DNA of 64,000 bases from positions 1 to 64,000 of the forward strand of contig JBIKJA010000008.1 in NCBI GenBank assembly GCA_044361315.1, given 5' to 3'. The notes under the pieces were generated by a model. The model did not search any database. It saw only the letters and a program-made list of their open reading frames with translations, and was not told the DNA's origin. Made by a program: the position numbers and the translations under genes. The number at the start of each line of letters is the position of its first letter. The first letter of the stretch is position 1. This stretch comes from Crocinitomix sp044361315. Its GTDB lineage: Bacteria; Bacteroidota; Bacteroidia; Flavobacteriales_D; Crocinitomicaceae. Below, piece by piece: positions 46,301 to 54,092 of this stretch.

Positions 46301-47336
46301 TGTAGATACTGTTTTTAATTGGCAAGGTGATTATGACGAATTGGTCTTTATTTGGTCACCAGATCCTCCATTGGTAAGTGGTGTGGGAGCAGATAGTTTA
46401 TATAATTTAGCTGCTGGTAATTATATCTTGACAATTAACGACGGAAATGGTTGTTCGCAAGTGATCGAATATTCAATTACCCAACCGAGCGAATTGGTTT
46501 TTTCAGAATTTGGTAAAGATCCTGCTTATTGTAGATTGTTTGGTTATCAATCTGGAAATGGAGTTGTTTTTGCAGCAGCTATCGGAGGCACACCAGATTA
46601 CGATTATTTATGGGAAAATTTAGATAATGGTGAAACTTCTTTCAACAGCACCTGGGGCGGATTAAATCCTGGAAATTATCGAATGACAGTGACTGACGCA
46701 AACGGCTGTCAATTGATTCAAAACGTTTTATTGGATTCGTTAAACCCAATTTCTCAATTTACCGTGACCATCGATCAATTAAAAACGGATTGTGATGCCG
46801 TCGTGCCAGTAGACATTAATTTCACCAACCAATCGTTGAATTACGCCAATCCAAACGATCCTTTTGCGGACACTACCTTCTTGTGGAATTTTAATTACGA
46901 CATCAACCCTTGGGTGATTTCACATGACATCAATGAATCATACAACATTACATTCACTCAAAGTGGGACTTATGATATTTGTTTGATCGCTCTAAATAAA
47001 AACGGTTGTCAAGATACCAGTTGTCAAGAATTGATTTTATGCGATCCTTTGGTTTTTGTGCCAGTTAATATTTTCTCACCTGATGGAAATGGCCAAAATG
47101 ATGAATTTACATTTTACCATCGCTCAGACGCTGTAAAGGAGTTTTATTGCACGGTTGTAAATCGCTGGGGAGTTATCATCGCCGAATTTAACAACGTAAA
47201 CGATGGCTGGAACGGCACAGATAAACAAGGAAACAAAGTTCCAGATGGGGTTTACTTTTACACCTACGCAGGCAAAGCAGACACCGGCGAAGAATTTTCC
47301 GGACAAGGCACGGTGACCTTGGTTAACGGGAAGTAG
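43365..47336 (+). CDS. Giant DUF7948/SBBP-repeat and PKD protein with gliding-motility (T9SS type B) C-terminus
   Basis: 1323 residues from the ATG at 43365; an in-frame GTG 42 bp earlier would bury the signal peptide. Signal peptide 1-23. Residues about 25-250 match the N-terminal module common in Bacteroidota SBBP proteins (HFIKNKGQWDSKVLYRA, YHNYFIGNDQTKWASRVP, PLIIDP). It contains an unusual His-rich insert near residue 80 (DHAHNHAGDADHDHEDLVHG). SBBP-like propeller repeats follow to about 720 (ATYLGGAGQDL, STYVGGNSEDG). Then PKD domains (YQWDFGDGSPLSTEFEPSHT), SprB-like repeats, and a CHU_C domain (FVPVNIFSPDGNGQNDEFTF ... DGVYFYTY ... GQGTVTLV), the T9SS type B signal. Surface-exposed; function unknown. 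Confidence 0.9.
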   Translation: MKLSRKLFVLFFLVQITGSAQHHLHEAEMAHNALHFIKNKGQWDSKVLYRAPLGTGSVFLENNGFTYSQVSAEDIDHAHNHAGDADHDHEDLVHGHAWKANFIGSNASPKLIETGKRTEYHNYFIGNDQTKWASRVPLFDHVSYDDLYNGIDLDVYSVDGNFKYDFVVAPNIDPSIIKIKYAGLNSLELRNGNLIPITSIGEYVENAPYVYQVIDGVKKQIACNYTLTNGVVGFEFPNGYNTKLPLIIDPTLIGATLSGGTVTNFGHSATYDRDENIYTGARCFGAGYPATVGAFDLTFGGGVDIAISKLNPDATSLIYATYLGGAGQDLVHSLFVSEDRELYVLGTSNSVDYSTSGGAFDVTGPIGGGNTDIVITHLTEDGDALIGSTYVGGNSEDGANGITSNYADEFRGEIIVDLDGNCYIASCTSGADFPTTPGAFQTTYGGGVQDAVIFSMPPNLSSMNWSTFLGGASGEAGFGLRLDADGNVYVTGACQASFMTATGYQTTYQGGILDAYCVKLINDGEDIEFSTYYGTTAGDAAFFLDIDIDGSVYLYGQSDGGIAPVTPGVYSNPLSDQFICKLSSDLETLEFGTVVGNGGANFVPIAFMVDACEYVYFSGHSASFGLPLVGPLYPTGGMYLGVLEPDAVAMEFSTYYSGNHVDGGTSRFDPENGTVYQAVCSCEPFTTTPGAFGTTPGGFCDMAVFKIDFGISHVNANADALPSAEGCVPFTVDFDNTGTGITYQWDFGDGSPLSTEFEPSHTFTEPGIYEVRLVAFDPEGCLTSDTTYLEIIVGSGETPEASFDYDVNCATGEITITYTGTDGVPVSYDMGDGASYDTPDVSHTYDDLGTFTVTLTAGDGVCADEAVFTVEISIGTPSVDVLFSNPTCFGFSDGSITLDLLDPTGEELIEIKNGAGDLLNVGGSNTANTLTAGWYYFRVDLGGGCELIDSIQLLDPPSINAQLRFFNPLCYGDETGYVVVDTVFNWQGDYDELVFIWSPDPPLVSGVGADSLYNLAAGNYILTINDGNGCSQVIEYSITQPSELVFSEFGKDPAYCRLFGYQSGNGVVFAAAIGGTPDYDYLWENLDNGETSFNSTWGGLNPGNYRMTVTDANGCQLIQNVLLDSLNPISQFTVTIDQLKTDCDAVVPVDINFTNQSLNYANPNDPFADTTFLWNFNYDINPWVISHDINESYNITFTQSGTYDICLIALNKNGCQDTSCQELILCDPLVFVPVNIFSPDGNGQNDEFTFYHRSDAVKEFYCTVVNRWGVIIAEFNNVNDGWNGTDKQGNKVPDGVYFYTYAGKADTGEEFSGQGTVTLVNGK

Positions 47337-47527
47337 TTAAAATTTAAGAATTGTTTCTTTTTGTAACAATCAAGATTTAATTTATTTATAATCAGTCTAA
47401 AAAAATATTTATTTGATAACTATTTTGTGACATATTGTAATTTAATGAGTAAATTTTATTGTATTTGTAACGGGTAGCCGAAAACATCCCCAAATTTAAA
47501 TTGCAGTTTTTGGAAAAAAAAGACAGT

Positions 47528-48157
47528 ATGGAAAAGGATATCCAGCCATTTTCTAATAAACTCACTGAAGGACATCCAATTTACCAACTTTCGTTTATTC
47601 ACTGCAAATACGATGAGTATATTTCAGAGGCGATGAATTATATGTGGCAGAAATTTTGGCACGAAGAGGAACTTGATAATTCAACATTTTTTATGCTAAT
47701 GAATAATGCACTTGATCGAATATTGAATGATCTTCCAATATCTAGCCTAGAACATATTCCTTCTTATTATTTTGGATATTCAAAAAATAGCTTAAAAATA
47801 GATGAGTTTAGAGCAGATAAAAATATAGTTGAAGAAGTAATTACTGGTTATTACGACAAGCAGATTCCATTGCGCTCAATGAATGATTTTTTGCGAATTA
47901 TGAATTACTACTTGGCAGATTATGGCTTAGTTAAGTTTCAACAATTATTTGAAATTACTTTTACGCAGATTAGTGAAGATGATTTATTGAAAATCACGAA
48001 AAATTCAAATAGCATGGACGTATTACTCGATAGTTTCAAATGTAATCATAAATACTTTAAAATTGAACTAGAAGAACTATCAATCTATTTATCTTTAGAT
48101 GCTAAAGAAGCAATCACGTTTCACTATATTAACTATTTGAATGATCTGGACAATTGA
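47528..48157 (+). CDS. Hypothetical protein, no recognised family
   Basis: 209 residues using the ATG at 47528; a TTG at 47501 is possible but less likely. Soluble, helix-rich and acidic, with many Asn, Tyr, Phe and Leu, no signal or membrane segment and no catalytic motif I can name. The sequence is AT-richer than its neighbours and sits between a secreted giant and a decayed gene, so it may be accessory. I cannot assign a function. Confidence 0.7.
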   Translation: MEKDIQPFSNKLTEGHPIYQLSFIHCKYDEYISEAMNYMWQKFWHEEELDNSTFFMLMNNALDRILNDLPISSLEHIPSYYFGYSKNSLKIDEFRADKNIVEEVITGYYDKQIPLRSMNDFLRIMNYYLADYGLVKFQQLFEITFTQISEDDLLKITKNSNSMDVLLDSFKCNHKYFKIELEELSIYLSLDAKEAITFHYINYLNDLDN

Positions 48158-48226
48158 TGAAGTGTGATTTTTTTAATTATTTCAGAAGTTAAAAATGAAT
48201 AAGAACCTCAAATTATAAAGCAAAAT

Positions 48227-48480
48227 ATGTCCATTGTTTTAAATCTATTTGGTGACGGTATAAGATACTGGATATCTGATATACCTATTGCTAGATTAGA
48301 AAAATGAAACAGTTCAAATAATAAGAAAAAAGTGATTGGGAACAATTATTCTATGACCTTTCTTTTCTAAAAGACTTTGGTTTTGATCATTGGAGTACCC
48401 AATCAAAAAAAACACTTAACCCACTTTTATGGAAATATTACAAAGCCCGCATCTATAGAGAAAGAACAAAAAATATAAAT
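48227..48480 (+). pseudogene. Decayed gene of unknown family
   Basis: ATG at 48227 opens 26 coding-like residues (MSIVLNLFGDGIRYWISDIP, then IARLEK) that end at TGA (48305-48307). In another frame, 48332-48480, follow residues that also look coding (SDWEQLFYDLSFLKDFGFDH and WKYYKARIYRERTKN) but have no start. They read in frame into the ATG at 48481. Together they look like one frameshifted, truncated gene, not a leader of the next one. Family not recognised. Confidence 0.5.
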
Positions 48481-49194
48481 ATGAAAACTAAATTAACACT
48501 CGTTTTAGCACTGATAAGTGTCTCAAACATCATCTTTTCTCAAGTAGGCCTCGGTACAATTAGTGGGTACGTATACGAGGAAGAAGATTCATCTACTTTA
48601 ATCCCTCTCGCCAGAATGTGGGTGGAGACTGAATCAGGAAATCGTTATGCAAAATCTGAAATTGATGGGAGCTACAAAATCAATGGTTTAAGGCCAGGGA
48701 TTTATAACCTAACTGTGGCAGCTGATAATTTCGATACGATGAAAATTGCAAGCATCATGGTCTATTCAGACGGAATCACCAACAGCAACGTTTATTGCAC
48801 GAATGATAATCTATTAAAGGCAGTCGTGATAATTCATAATAGAGTAAAAATCGAAACAGAAATCCCCCGAATCCAAGTACTAATGGAAGACATTGACCAT
48901 TCATTAAACATCCGAGATCCGAAAGCGCTCTTAGCCGCAATGAGTTCTGATATAAAGATGGTAGAAGGAACTTCTGATGTGATTATCCGAGGGTCTCGAC
49001 CAGGGGATGCCATTTTTTATATTGATGGTGTAAAAGCAAATGATATGTCAAGTATTCCCGGTGCATCAGTGCAAGGGTTAGAAGCTTATACAGGTGGGAT
49101 TCCTGCAAAATATGGCGATACCACTGGCGGTGTGGTGGTATTGGAGACAAAAGGATATTTTGACTTGTATTACCAATGGAAAGCCAATAATTAA
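48481..49194 (+). CDS. Barrel-less TonB-receptor plug protein with carboxypeptidase-regulatory domain
   Basis: 237 residues. Signal peptide 1-20. Residues about 25-105 form a carboxypeptidase-regulatory-like domain (GTISGYVYEEEDSSTLIPLA, DGSYKINGLRPGIYNL). Residues about 120-225 form a TonB-dependent receptor plug (IRDPKALLAAMSSDIKMVEG, VIIRGSRPGDAIFYIDGVKA, YTGGIPAKYGDTTGGVVVLE). The usual 22-strand barrel is missing: the protein ends soon after the plug (KGYFDLYYQWKANN) and is followed by a hairpin terminator rather than receptor sequence. It may act by itself in the periplasm, or be a natural truncation. Confidence 0.82.
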   Translation: MKTKLTLVLALISVSNIIFSQVGLGTISGYVYEEEDSSTLIPLARMWVETESGNRYAKSEIDGSYKINGLRPGIYNLTVAADNFDTMKIASIMVYSDGITNSNVYCTNDNLLKAVVIIHNRVKIETEIPRIQVLMEDIDHSLNIRDPKALLAAMSSDIKMVEGTSDVIIRGSRPGDAIFYIDGVKANDMSSIPGASVQGLEAYTGGIPAKYGDTTGGVVVLETKGYFDLYYQWKANN

Positions 49195-49220
49195 TTGAGT
49201 AAAATTCACAATATAGTAGC

Positions 49221-49283
49221 ATCCCGTCTAAAGCCTTCGATCCAAGTTTAAGGGAGTATCCGAAGGAGTTAGGCGGGATTTTT
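49221..49283 (+). terminator. Long hairpin terminator
   Basis: ATCCCGTCTAA pairs with TTAGGCGGGAT, and inner GCCTTCG with CGAAGGA, giving a 59-nt structure followed by five T residues. It is larger than the other terminators in the window and could also be the 3' end of a small RNA. Confidence 0.8.
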
Positions 49284-49382
49284 GCGTTTTTTAAGCAACT
49301 GTAAATGCATTGACTTTCAGGCAGCTCGCCTAGAGCAGTAAAACAATTTTTTCAAAATCGATGAACTTTCAGATAGTATGCG

Positions 49383-49390
49383 TAAATTTG
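49383..49390 (+). promoter_or_regulatory. -7 promoter box deciding the start of the HU/SPOR gene
   Basis: TAAATTTG is an exact TAnnTTTG match. It lies after an upstream in-frame ATG (49378) and 12 nt before the ATG at 49402, so the latter is the likely start. Confidence 0.6.
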
Positions 49391-49401
49391 AAAAGAAATT
49401 C

Positions 49402-50565
49402 ATGAGTATTGCACCACACATAACTGAATTATTGCATCACCATAACTGTGTGGTTGTGCCTAATTTTGGGGGATTTATTGCTAATTATACTTCCGCAACC
49501 ATCCACCCAATCGACCGTCGAATTTGGCCTCCTTCAAAGCATGTGCTTTTTAATCCTAAATTGATTAATAATGATGGTCTTTTAGGACAAACCATTGCGG
49601 AAGTTGATCAAATTTCTTATCCAAAAGCGTTAGACTTTATAGGCGAATCTGTTAAAAAATGGCAATCAGATTTGGCAAAAGGCAAACGAATTGAAATTGG
49701 AGAAATTGGTTTTTTGGTGCAAGAAAATGGACAAGTCTTGTTTGAACAAACCCGAGAAATTAATCTCCTTTTGCAAGCGTATGGTTTAAGTAGCATTCAA
49801 TTTACCTCGTTTGCTGAAACGGTCACTGAAAAATCTGAAACAAATTTACCACAAGCAGTTGTGGAAGACGACCACCAAATTTTGGAAATAGCCACCCTAC
49901 AAGAGGCAAAAATTATTCCCCTTGTTGCAACGGACTCTAAACCTGATGGGGCAGTCATTATCCCAATTCAGGAAAAAAAGAAATCAAGTACTTGGAAATA
50001 TTTAGGCGCGGCGGCAGCCATTCCTTTGCTTTTTTATAGTTATTGGATTCCTGTTCAAACTGATTTTATCGATACAGGTAAAATTCAATTGGCCGATTTT
50101 AATCCGATTCACCAAACCCCACAAAGGGTGTTTGAAATGCGCACAAATGTACAAGAATTGCCATCCATTTCCGAATTTCCAGCATGGGAAGAACTAACGA
50201 AGACGGTGGCGGATTCTGATGCAAGTATCTTTAATTATCAGGTTGATGAAGATTTTTTCATTCCCATTTTGCTCGATAAAACAAAAACTTCGGTGGTAGA
50301 AGATCAAACGGCGTTACACCAACCAGAAACGAGTTCAGCGGCTGATAAATCTTTTCACCTTATTGGAGGATGTTTTTCCATCAAACAAAATGCAGATAAT
50401 TTTGTGCTTGATTTAAAAGAGAAAGGATTTAACGCGTCAATTTTAGATTTTGAAAATGGACTTTATCGTGTAGCTGCTGGAAGTTTTTCCGATGCGTCTG
50501 AGGCTGGTCAAAACTTAATAATGTTCGTAAATCAAGGTTTTTCAGGCTGGGTTTTAAAGAAATAA
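49402..50565 (+). CDS. HU-CCDC81 / SPOR membrane protein
   Basis: 387 residues from the ATG at 49402. Residues about 1-130 are two HU-like CCDC81-type domains (HITELLHHHNCVVVPNFGGF, NPKLINNDGLLGQTIAE, GEIGFLVQENGQVLFEQ). A single membrane helix lies near 200-215 (WKYLGAAAAIPLLFYSYWIP). The C-terminal 75 residues are a SPOR domain (FHLIGGCFSIKQNADNFV, YRVAAGSFSDASEAGQNL). The order places the HU-like part in the cytoplasm and the SPOR part in the periplasm. Family members are thought to link DNA or cytoplasmic partners with septal peptidoglycan; this is established only as domain architecture. Confidence 0.9.
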   Translation: MSIAPHITELLHHHNCVVVPNFGGFIANYTSATIHPIDRRIWPPSKHVLFNPKLINNDGLLGQTIAEVDQISYPKALDFIGESVKKWQSDLAKGKRIEIGEIGFLVQENGQVLFEQTREINLLLQAYGLSSIQFTSFAETVTEKSETNLPQAVVEDDHQILEIATLQEAKIIPLVATDSKPDGAVIIPIQEKKKSSTWKYLGAAAAIPLLFYSYWIPVQTDFIDTGKIQLADFNPIHQTPQRVFEMRTNVQELPSISEFPAWEELTKTVADSDASIFNYQVDEDFFIPILLDKTKTSVVEDQTALHQPETSSAADKSFHLIGGCFSIKQNADNFVLDLKEKGFNASILDFENGLYRVAAGSFSDASEAGQNLIMFVNQGFSGWVLKK

Positions 50566-50798
50566 AAAATCCGATTATTCCCCCAAATAACCGGATTCTC
50601 GTTATGAAAATTGAATCAACTCGTTCGAGTTACTGATCGGGATCAAAATTAAATCAAAACCTTGAACACCAAGTTACCTCAACATTTTGTTATTGTTAAA
50701 TAAACCCCATTTTAATGAAAAACTTTTAGCCAAGTAGTTGATATTACATTGAAAATTGATTCGATCTTTCTCAATGTAGTATTTGGGCTAAATCCTAT

Positions 50799-50806
50799 TA
50801 TCTTTG
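50799..50806 (+). promoter_or_regulatory. -7 promoter box of the DEAD-box gene
   Basis: TATCTTTG matches TAnnTTTG, and the ATG follows after only 4 nt. A leaderless or near-leaderless mRNA is inferred. Confidence 0.6.
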
Positions 50807-50810
50807 CGCC

Positions 50811-52046
50811 ATGCGCTTTAGTGATTATAGAATTTCGAGAGAACTCAAAAGTAATTTAGAAGAAATGGGATTTAAACGTCCCACGGATATTCAATTTAAA
50901 TGTATTCCAACCATCCAAAATGGGGAAGATTTATTAGCAATTGCACAAACTGGAACAGGAAAAACCGCCGCTTTTGCTATTCCAATCATTGATAAAATTC
51001 AATTTGCCCCAAAAGGACCTGGAAAAGACAGCATCCGCTGTGTAGTGATGGTTCCAACGCGTGAATTAGCCCTTCAAATAACTGAAGTATTTCATCAAAT
51101 TGCGCGAAATACAAAAGTAAAAACCGTTGCCATTTATGGAGGTGTTGAGCAAGATCCTCAAATTGAAAAATTACTGCGGGGAGTAGATGTTTTGGTAACA
51201 ACACCCGGCCGAATGTTTGACCTTGTCAGTCAAGGTTATATCCGATTTGATTATTTAGAAACCTTGATTTTAGATGAGGCGGATCAAATGCTCAACCTTG
51301 GTTTTTATAAAGACATTGAAGATTTGATTAAATTTCTTCCAAAACGTCGACAAACACTCTTCTTTTCGGCGACAATTGATGCTAAAATCAAAAAATTAGC
51401 ATACTCGTTGGTAAATAGTAAAGCTATCCGAATTCAAATTTCACCGAAAAATCCAGTTTCTAAAAACGTAACCCATGCCATAACTTTTGTTGAAATGGAT
51501 GACAAACGATTTTTCTTGGAACGGATTTTAAAAGAAAATGAATCCACCCGATTTATGGTGTTTGTGCGGACCAAAGTTCGAGCAGAACGAGTTTGTGCGG
51601 CAATGGAACGTGTGGGCATTCATACCGAAACGATTCATGGCAATAAAGAACAAAAAGAACGTACCAATGTCCTGAAAGAATTTAAAGAGGGAAATTTTAG
51701 AATTTTAATTGCGACGGACATCAGTGCGCGAGGAATTGACATTCCAAATGTTGACTACGTAATCAATTACGATATGCCTGATATGGCAGAAAATTATGTG
51801 CATCGCGTAGGACGAACTGGACGAGGAAAAAATAAAGGAACAGCATTATCATTTTGCAGTAAAGAAGAACGTGTTTTATTAAAAGAAATCGAAGATTATA
51901 TCACTGTGCCAATTGATGTCTTAAATACTACCCGTTCGGAATATGAAGACACCATTCATTATTCGGATGAAGGCGATAATAATTGGAAAGCATTAATTCA
52001 AAGAGACGAAGAAGAAAAGAAGAAAAAGCGTAAGAAAAAACGTTAA
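50811..52046 (+). CDS. DEAD-box ATP-dependent RNA helicase
   Basis: 411 residues. All motifs present: Q motif region (RPTDIQFKCIP), motif I AQTGTGKT (45-52), Ia PTRELALQ, Ib TPGR, II DEAD near 155, III SAT, then FVRTKVRAERV, ATDISARGIDIP (V) and HRVGRTGRGKN (VI). The basic tail KKKKRKKKR probably helps bind RNA. Unwinds RNA using ATP in ribosome assembly, cold adaptation or mRNA turnover. It is close to RhlE, but the exact subfamily cannot be set. It seems to be transcribed alone with almost no 5' leader. Confidence 0.95.
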   Translation: MRFSDYRISRELKSNLEEMGFKRPTDIQFKCIPTIQNGEDLLAIAQTGTGKTAAFAIPIIDKIQFAPKGPGKDSIRCVVMVPTRELALQITEVFHQIARNTKVKTVAIYGGVEQDPQIEKLLRGVDVLVTTPGRMFDLVSQGYIRFDYLETLILDEADQMLNLGFYKDIEDLIKFLPKRRQTLFFSATIDAKIKKLAYSLVNSKAIRIQISPKNPVSKNVTHAITFVEMDDKRFFLERILKENESTRFMVFVRTKVRAERVCAAMERVGIHTETIHGNKEQKERTNVLKEFKEGNFRILIATDISARGIDIPNVDYVINYDMPDMAENYVHRVGRTGRGKNKGTALSFCSKEERVLLKEIEDYITVPIDVLNTTRSEYEDTIHYSDEGDNNWKALIQRDEEEKKKKRKKKR

Positions 52047-52091
52047 TTGCACCTTCTATTCTTTTCTAAACCAACTGTCTAAACTTAATTT

Positions 52092-52271
52092 GAACCCCTT
52101 ACTAAATCTACGCGTGGATCATGATGAATTGTTACAAGACGCTGGGTTCATCCGAATCCATAAATCTTGCTTAATCAATGGGAACGAAATAGTTGAGTTA
52201 AAATAAGGAAAAACAGGATAGGTAAAATTATCCAACGGTGTTTGATTAGATATTTCTTTACAACGAAAACA
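52092..52271 (+). pseudogene. Decayed LytTR domain
   Basis: One frame reads HDELLQDAGFIRIHKSCLIN, then EIVELK, TAA, GKTG, TAG, VKLSNGV, TGA, LDISLQRKQ. This follows the C-terminal half of a LytTR DNA-binding domain (compare FIRVHQSHLINVKF in the regulator at 55504) interrupted by three stop codons. The receiver and N-terminal half are gone. It is the relic of a third LytTR regulator in this window. Confidence 0.7.
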
Positions 52272-52301
52272 GATATGTTTGGATTTGGTTTGGCTAATCT
52301 T

Positions 52302-52577
52302 CTAACCTTCCGAATCGTCATCCTCGTCTTCTTTATCCACCCGACCAATTCGTTTGTCTGGCATAGGGCCTCGTAAGTGAATGACCAACCCATTTAAAAA
52401 ATTTCTAAGAATTTGATCCCCACAATTTCGGTATTTCGGATGATCTTCTTTTCTGAAAAAAGCGCCTAATTCGCTTTCAGTCACTTTAAAATCAACTAAT
52501 TTACAGATGGCAACAATGTCTGTGTTAGTTAATTTCAACGCGACTCGGAGTTTCTTAAAAATATCGTTATTTGTCAT
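52302..52577 (-). CDS. DUF1456 (YehS-like) protein, single-copy domain
   Basis: 91 residues. Begins MTNNDIFKKLRVALKLTNTD and continues IVAICKLVDFKVTESELGAF, FRKEDHPKYRNCGDQILRNF, LNGLVIHLRG, a standard DUF1456 unit. E. coli YehS has two such units in about 156 residues; here there is only one, followed by a very acidic tail (VDKEDEDDDSEG). Cytoplasmic, function unknown. It stands alone next to the LytTR relic. Confidence 0.85.
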   Translation of the reverse strand: MTNNDIFKKLRVALKLTNTDIVAICKLVDFKVTESELGAFFRKEDHPKYRNCGDQILRNFLNGLVIHLRGPMPDKRIGRVDKEDEDDDSEG

Positions 52578-52669
52578 GTTTTACCTTAATAATTTCGTTA
52601 AATGTACACTTTTATAAAAATGGCTTGATCAAGTTTTTTACTTTTTGTAGATTAAATTTCAATCGTCTG

Positions 52670-53266
52670 TTAAAATAAACCAAATATTCGCTTTTTACTC
52701 ACTGCAGTTCGAAACATATCCACCTGCTCGGTATGATTTTTTTTAATTAATTTTTGTCTTAAAATCGTGTGCGAATTTCGCAGCTTATATTCCAATTCTT
52801 CTTGACAAATCGGCATAACACCTAAAAACTGAATTCCTCCTTTTAAAAAAATGGGATCAGAAAACAAATCCGCCAATTTAATCGGCTTTGTCAACATAAA
52901 ATGATTCGCAGCAAAGCGATCGGATAAAATTTGTGGTGGATTTCCTGCGGGAATGGTATCCCCAGCTCCAAACCATGTCTTATTTTTTTGAGGAATTTCA
53001 GCCAATCTATCTAACCAGCACAAAGGCCATTGATCCACATTTAAATCCCAATAAAGCGGCAAACAAAAATACAATTCAATTTTTTCAAAGCCCTCAAATC
53101 CTTCCTTGGTTTTTTGCGGATACTGCGAAAGCCCTTCGGTGAATAATAATTTACAATTATATTCTTTTATAACTAACTGCTTAATGACAAAATTATAGTT
53201 GGCATTCTGCTTTAACTGAACAATTGGAGCACTCGGAAAAAGTTGATTGAATAAATTTTCTACCAT
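52670..53266 (-). CDS. Suppressor-of-fused (SUFU) domain protein
   Basis: 198 residues. The family core is clear: IELYFCLPLYWDLNVDQWPL, then CWLDRLAEIPQKNKTWFGAG, DTIPAGNPPQILSDRF, FMLTKPIKLADLF, IQFLGVMPICQEELEYKL. No signal or membrane segment. Bacterial SUFU proteins are known as immunity proteins of polymorphic toxin systems, but many stand alone. No toxin lies nearby, so its role is open. Confidence 0.88.
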   Translation of the reverse strand: MVENLFNQLFPSAPIVQLKQNANYNFVIKQLVIKEYNCKLLFTEGLSQYPQKTKEGFEGFEKIELYFCLPLYWDLNVDQWPLCWLDRLAEIPQKNKTWFGAGDTIPAGNPPQILSDRFAANHFMLTKPIKLADLFSDPIFLKGGIQFLGVMPICQEELEYKLRNSHTILRQKLIKKNHTEQVDMFRTAVSKKRIFGLF

Positions 53267-53311
53267 GTCCCAAAATTAACGCAATTCATTGGAAATTTGA
53301 TTTAACCGCAT

Positions 53312-53346
53312 AAAAAAACCCTCAAGTAAATTAACCTGAGGGTTTT
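53312..53346. terminator. Bidirectional terminator
   Basis: A 10-bp stem AAAACCCTCA / TGAGGGTTTT with A-run and T-run flanks. It lies just downstream of the leftward lipoprotein gene. Confidence 0.85.
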
Positions 53347-53368
53347 AAAAATCATTTATTTTATTTGC

Positions 53369-53752
53369 TTACTGAACAATCACTGTTTCTTCAGATGTTT
53401 CTTCTTGAGATACTTTAATAATCCCATCTCCGTAAAGGGTATCACCGCTTCTTACTTCGATATCTAATACAAATACCCCAGCTTGGCCCAAGTTGTAATT
53501 TTCAGAATAGTCAAATTTTGCTAAACCTTGAGAATCTGTGTAAATTGTATCATCGATCACCAAAGCACCATGCTCATCAATAGTTGGGGTAGCATACAAA
53601 CGCACCATCGCACCACCAAAAGCTGCTCCAGACGTGTCCACTACTTTAATCACTGCGATGGTTTCGCCTTCTTTTCTACAAGAGATCATTGCCAAAAATA
53701 CAAACCCTCCAGCTAAAATTAATAATCCCAATTTTGCTATAATTTTATTCAT
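53369..53752 (-). CDS. Lipoprotein with Ig-like (carboxypeptidase-regulatory) fold
   Basis: 127 residues. Signal peptide with lipobox AMISC (C25). The rest is one beta-sandwich domain: AVIKVVDTSGAAFGGAMVRL, TIYTDSQGLAKFDYSENYNL, GVFVLDIEVRSGDTL, a bacterial Ig/carboxypeptidase-regulatory pattern. Ends in an acidic tail. Probably anchored in the outer membrane; role unknown. Confidence 0.82.
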   Translation of the reverse strand: MNKIIAKLGLLILAGGFVFLAMISCRKEGETIAVIKVVDTSGAAFGGAMVRLYATPTIDEHGALVIDDTIYTDSQGLAKFDYSENYNLGQAGVFVLDIEVRSGDTLYGDGIIKVSQEETSEETVIVQ

Positions 53753-54092
53753 TTTCTGTTGTTTTTAAATGTCGTTTGAAAGCTCAACCACTACAAAAAT
53801 ACGATAATTTTAAATAAAGGTTGTTTTTTCGGTTTTTTTCGTGTTAATTTTTCTTTTTTTTATTTGCCATCCAGCTTGTTAACGGACTGAAAATTCACTT
53901 TTTTCTATTAATATGATTCTCTTTTAAAAAGGTTGTCTTTGTCTCTGCGAAAAATTTTAATCTCTTTGTTAATTTGTTTAGTACTTTTTATCAAACAGCT
54001 TCAATCCCCCATTTTTTTGTAAATTTACGACTTGCTATTTTAGCGTTTGCTAGATAAAACAATTTGTACACCAAAAAAGTTACAGGTCGAGA
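53753..54092. other. Divergent intergenic region
   Basis: 340 AT-rich bases between the lipoprotein gene and pheS, with many T-runs. On the minus strand TATTTTTG (53794-53801) is a clear -7 box for the lipoprotein, giving a leader of about 38 nt. On the plus side several weak TAnnTTT-like strings precede pheS but none is decisive. No gene. Confidence 0.5.

Noticed and set aside
50570..50605. Hairpin AATCCGATTATT / AATAACCGGATT after the SPOR gene as terminator
   Set aside because: The stem has a mismatch and no T-run follows; support is too weak to list.
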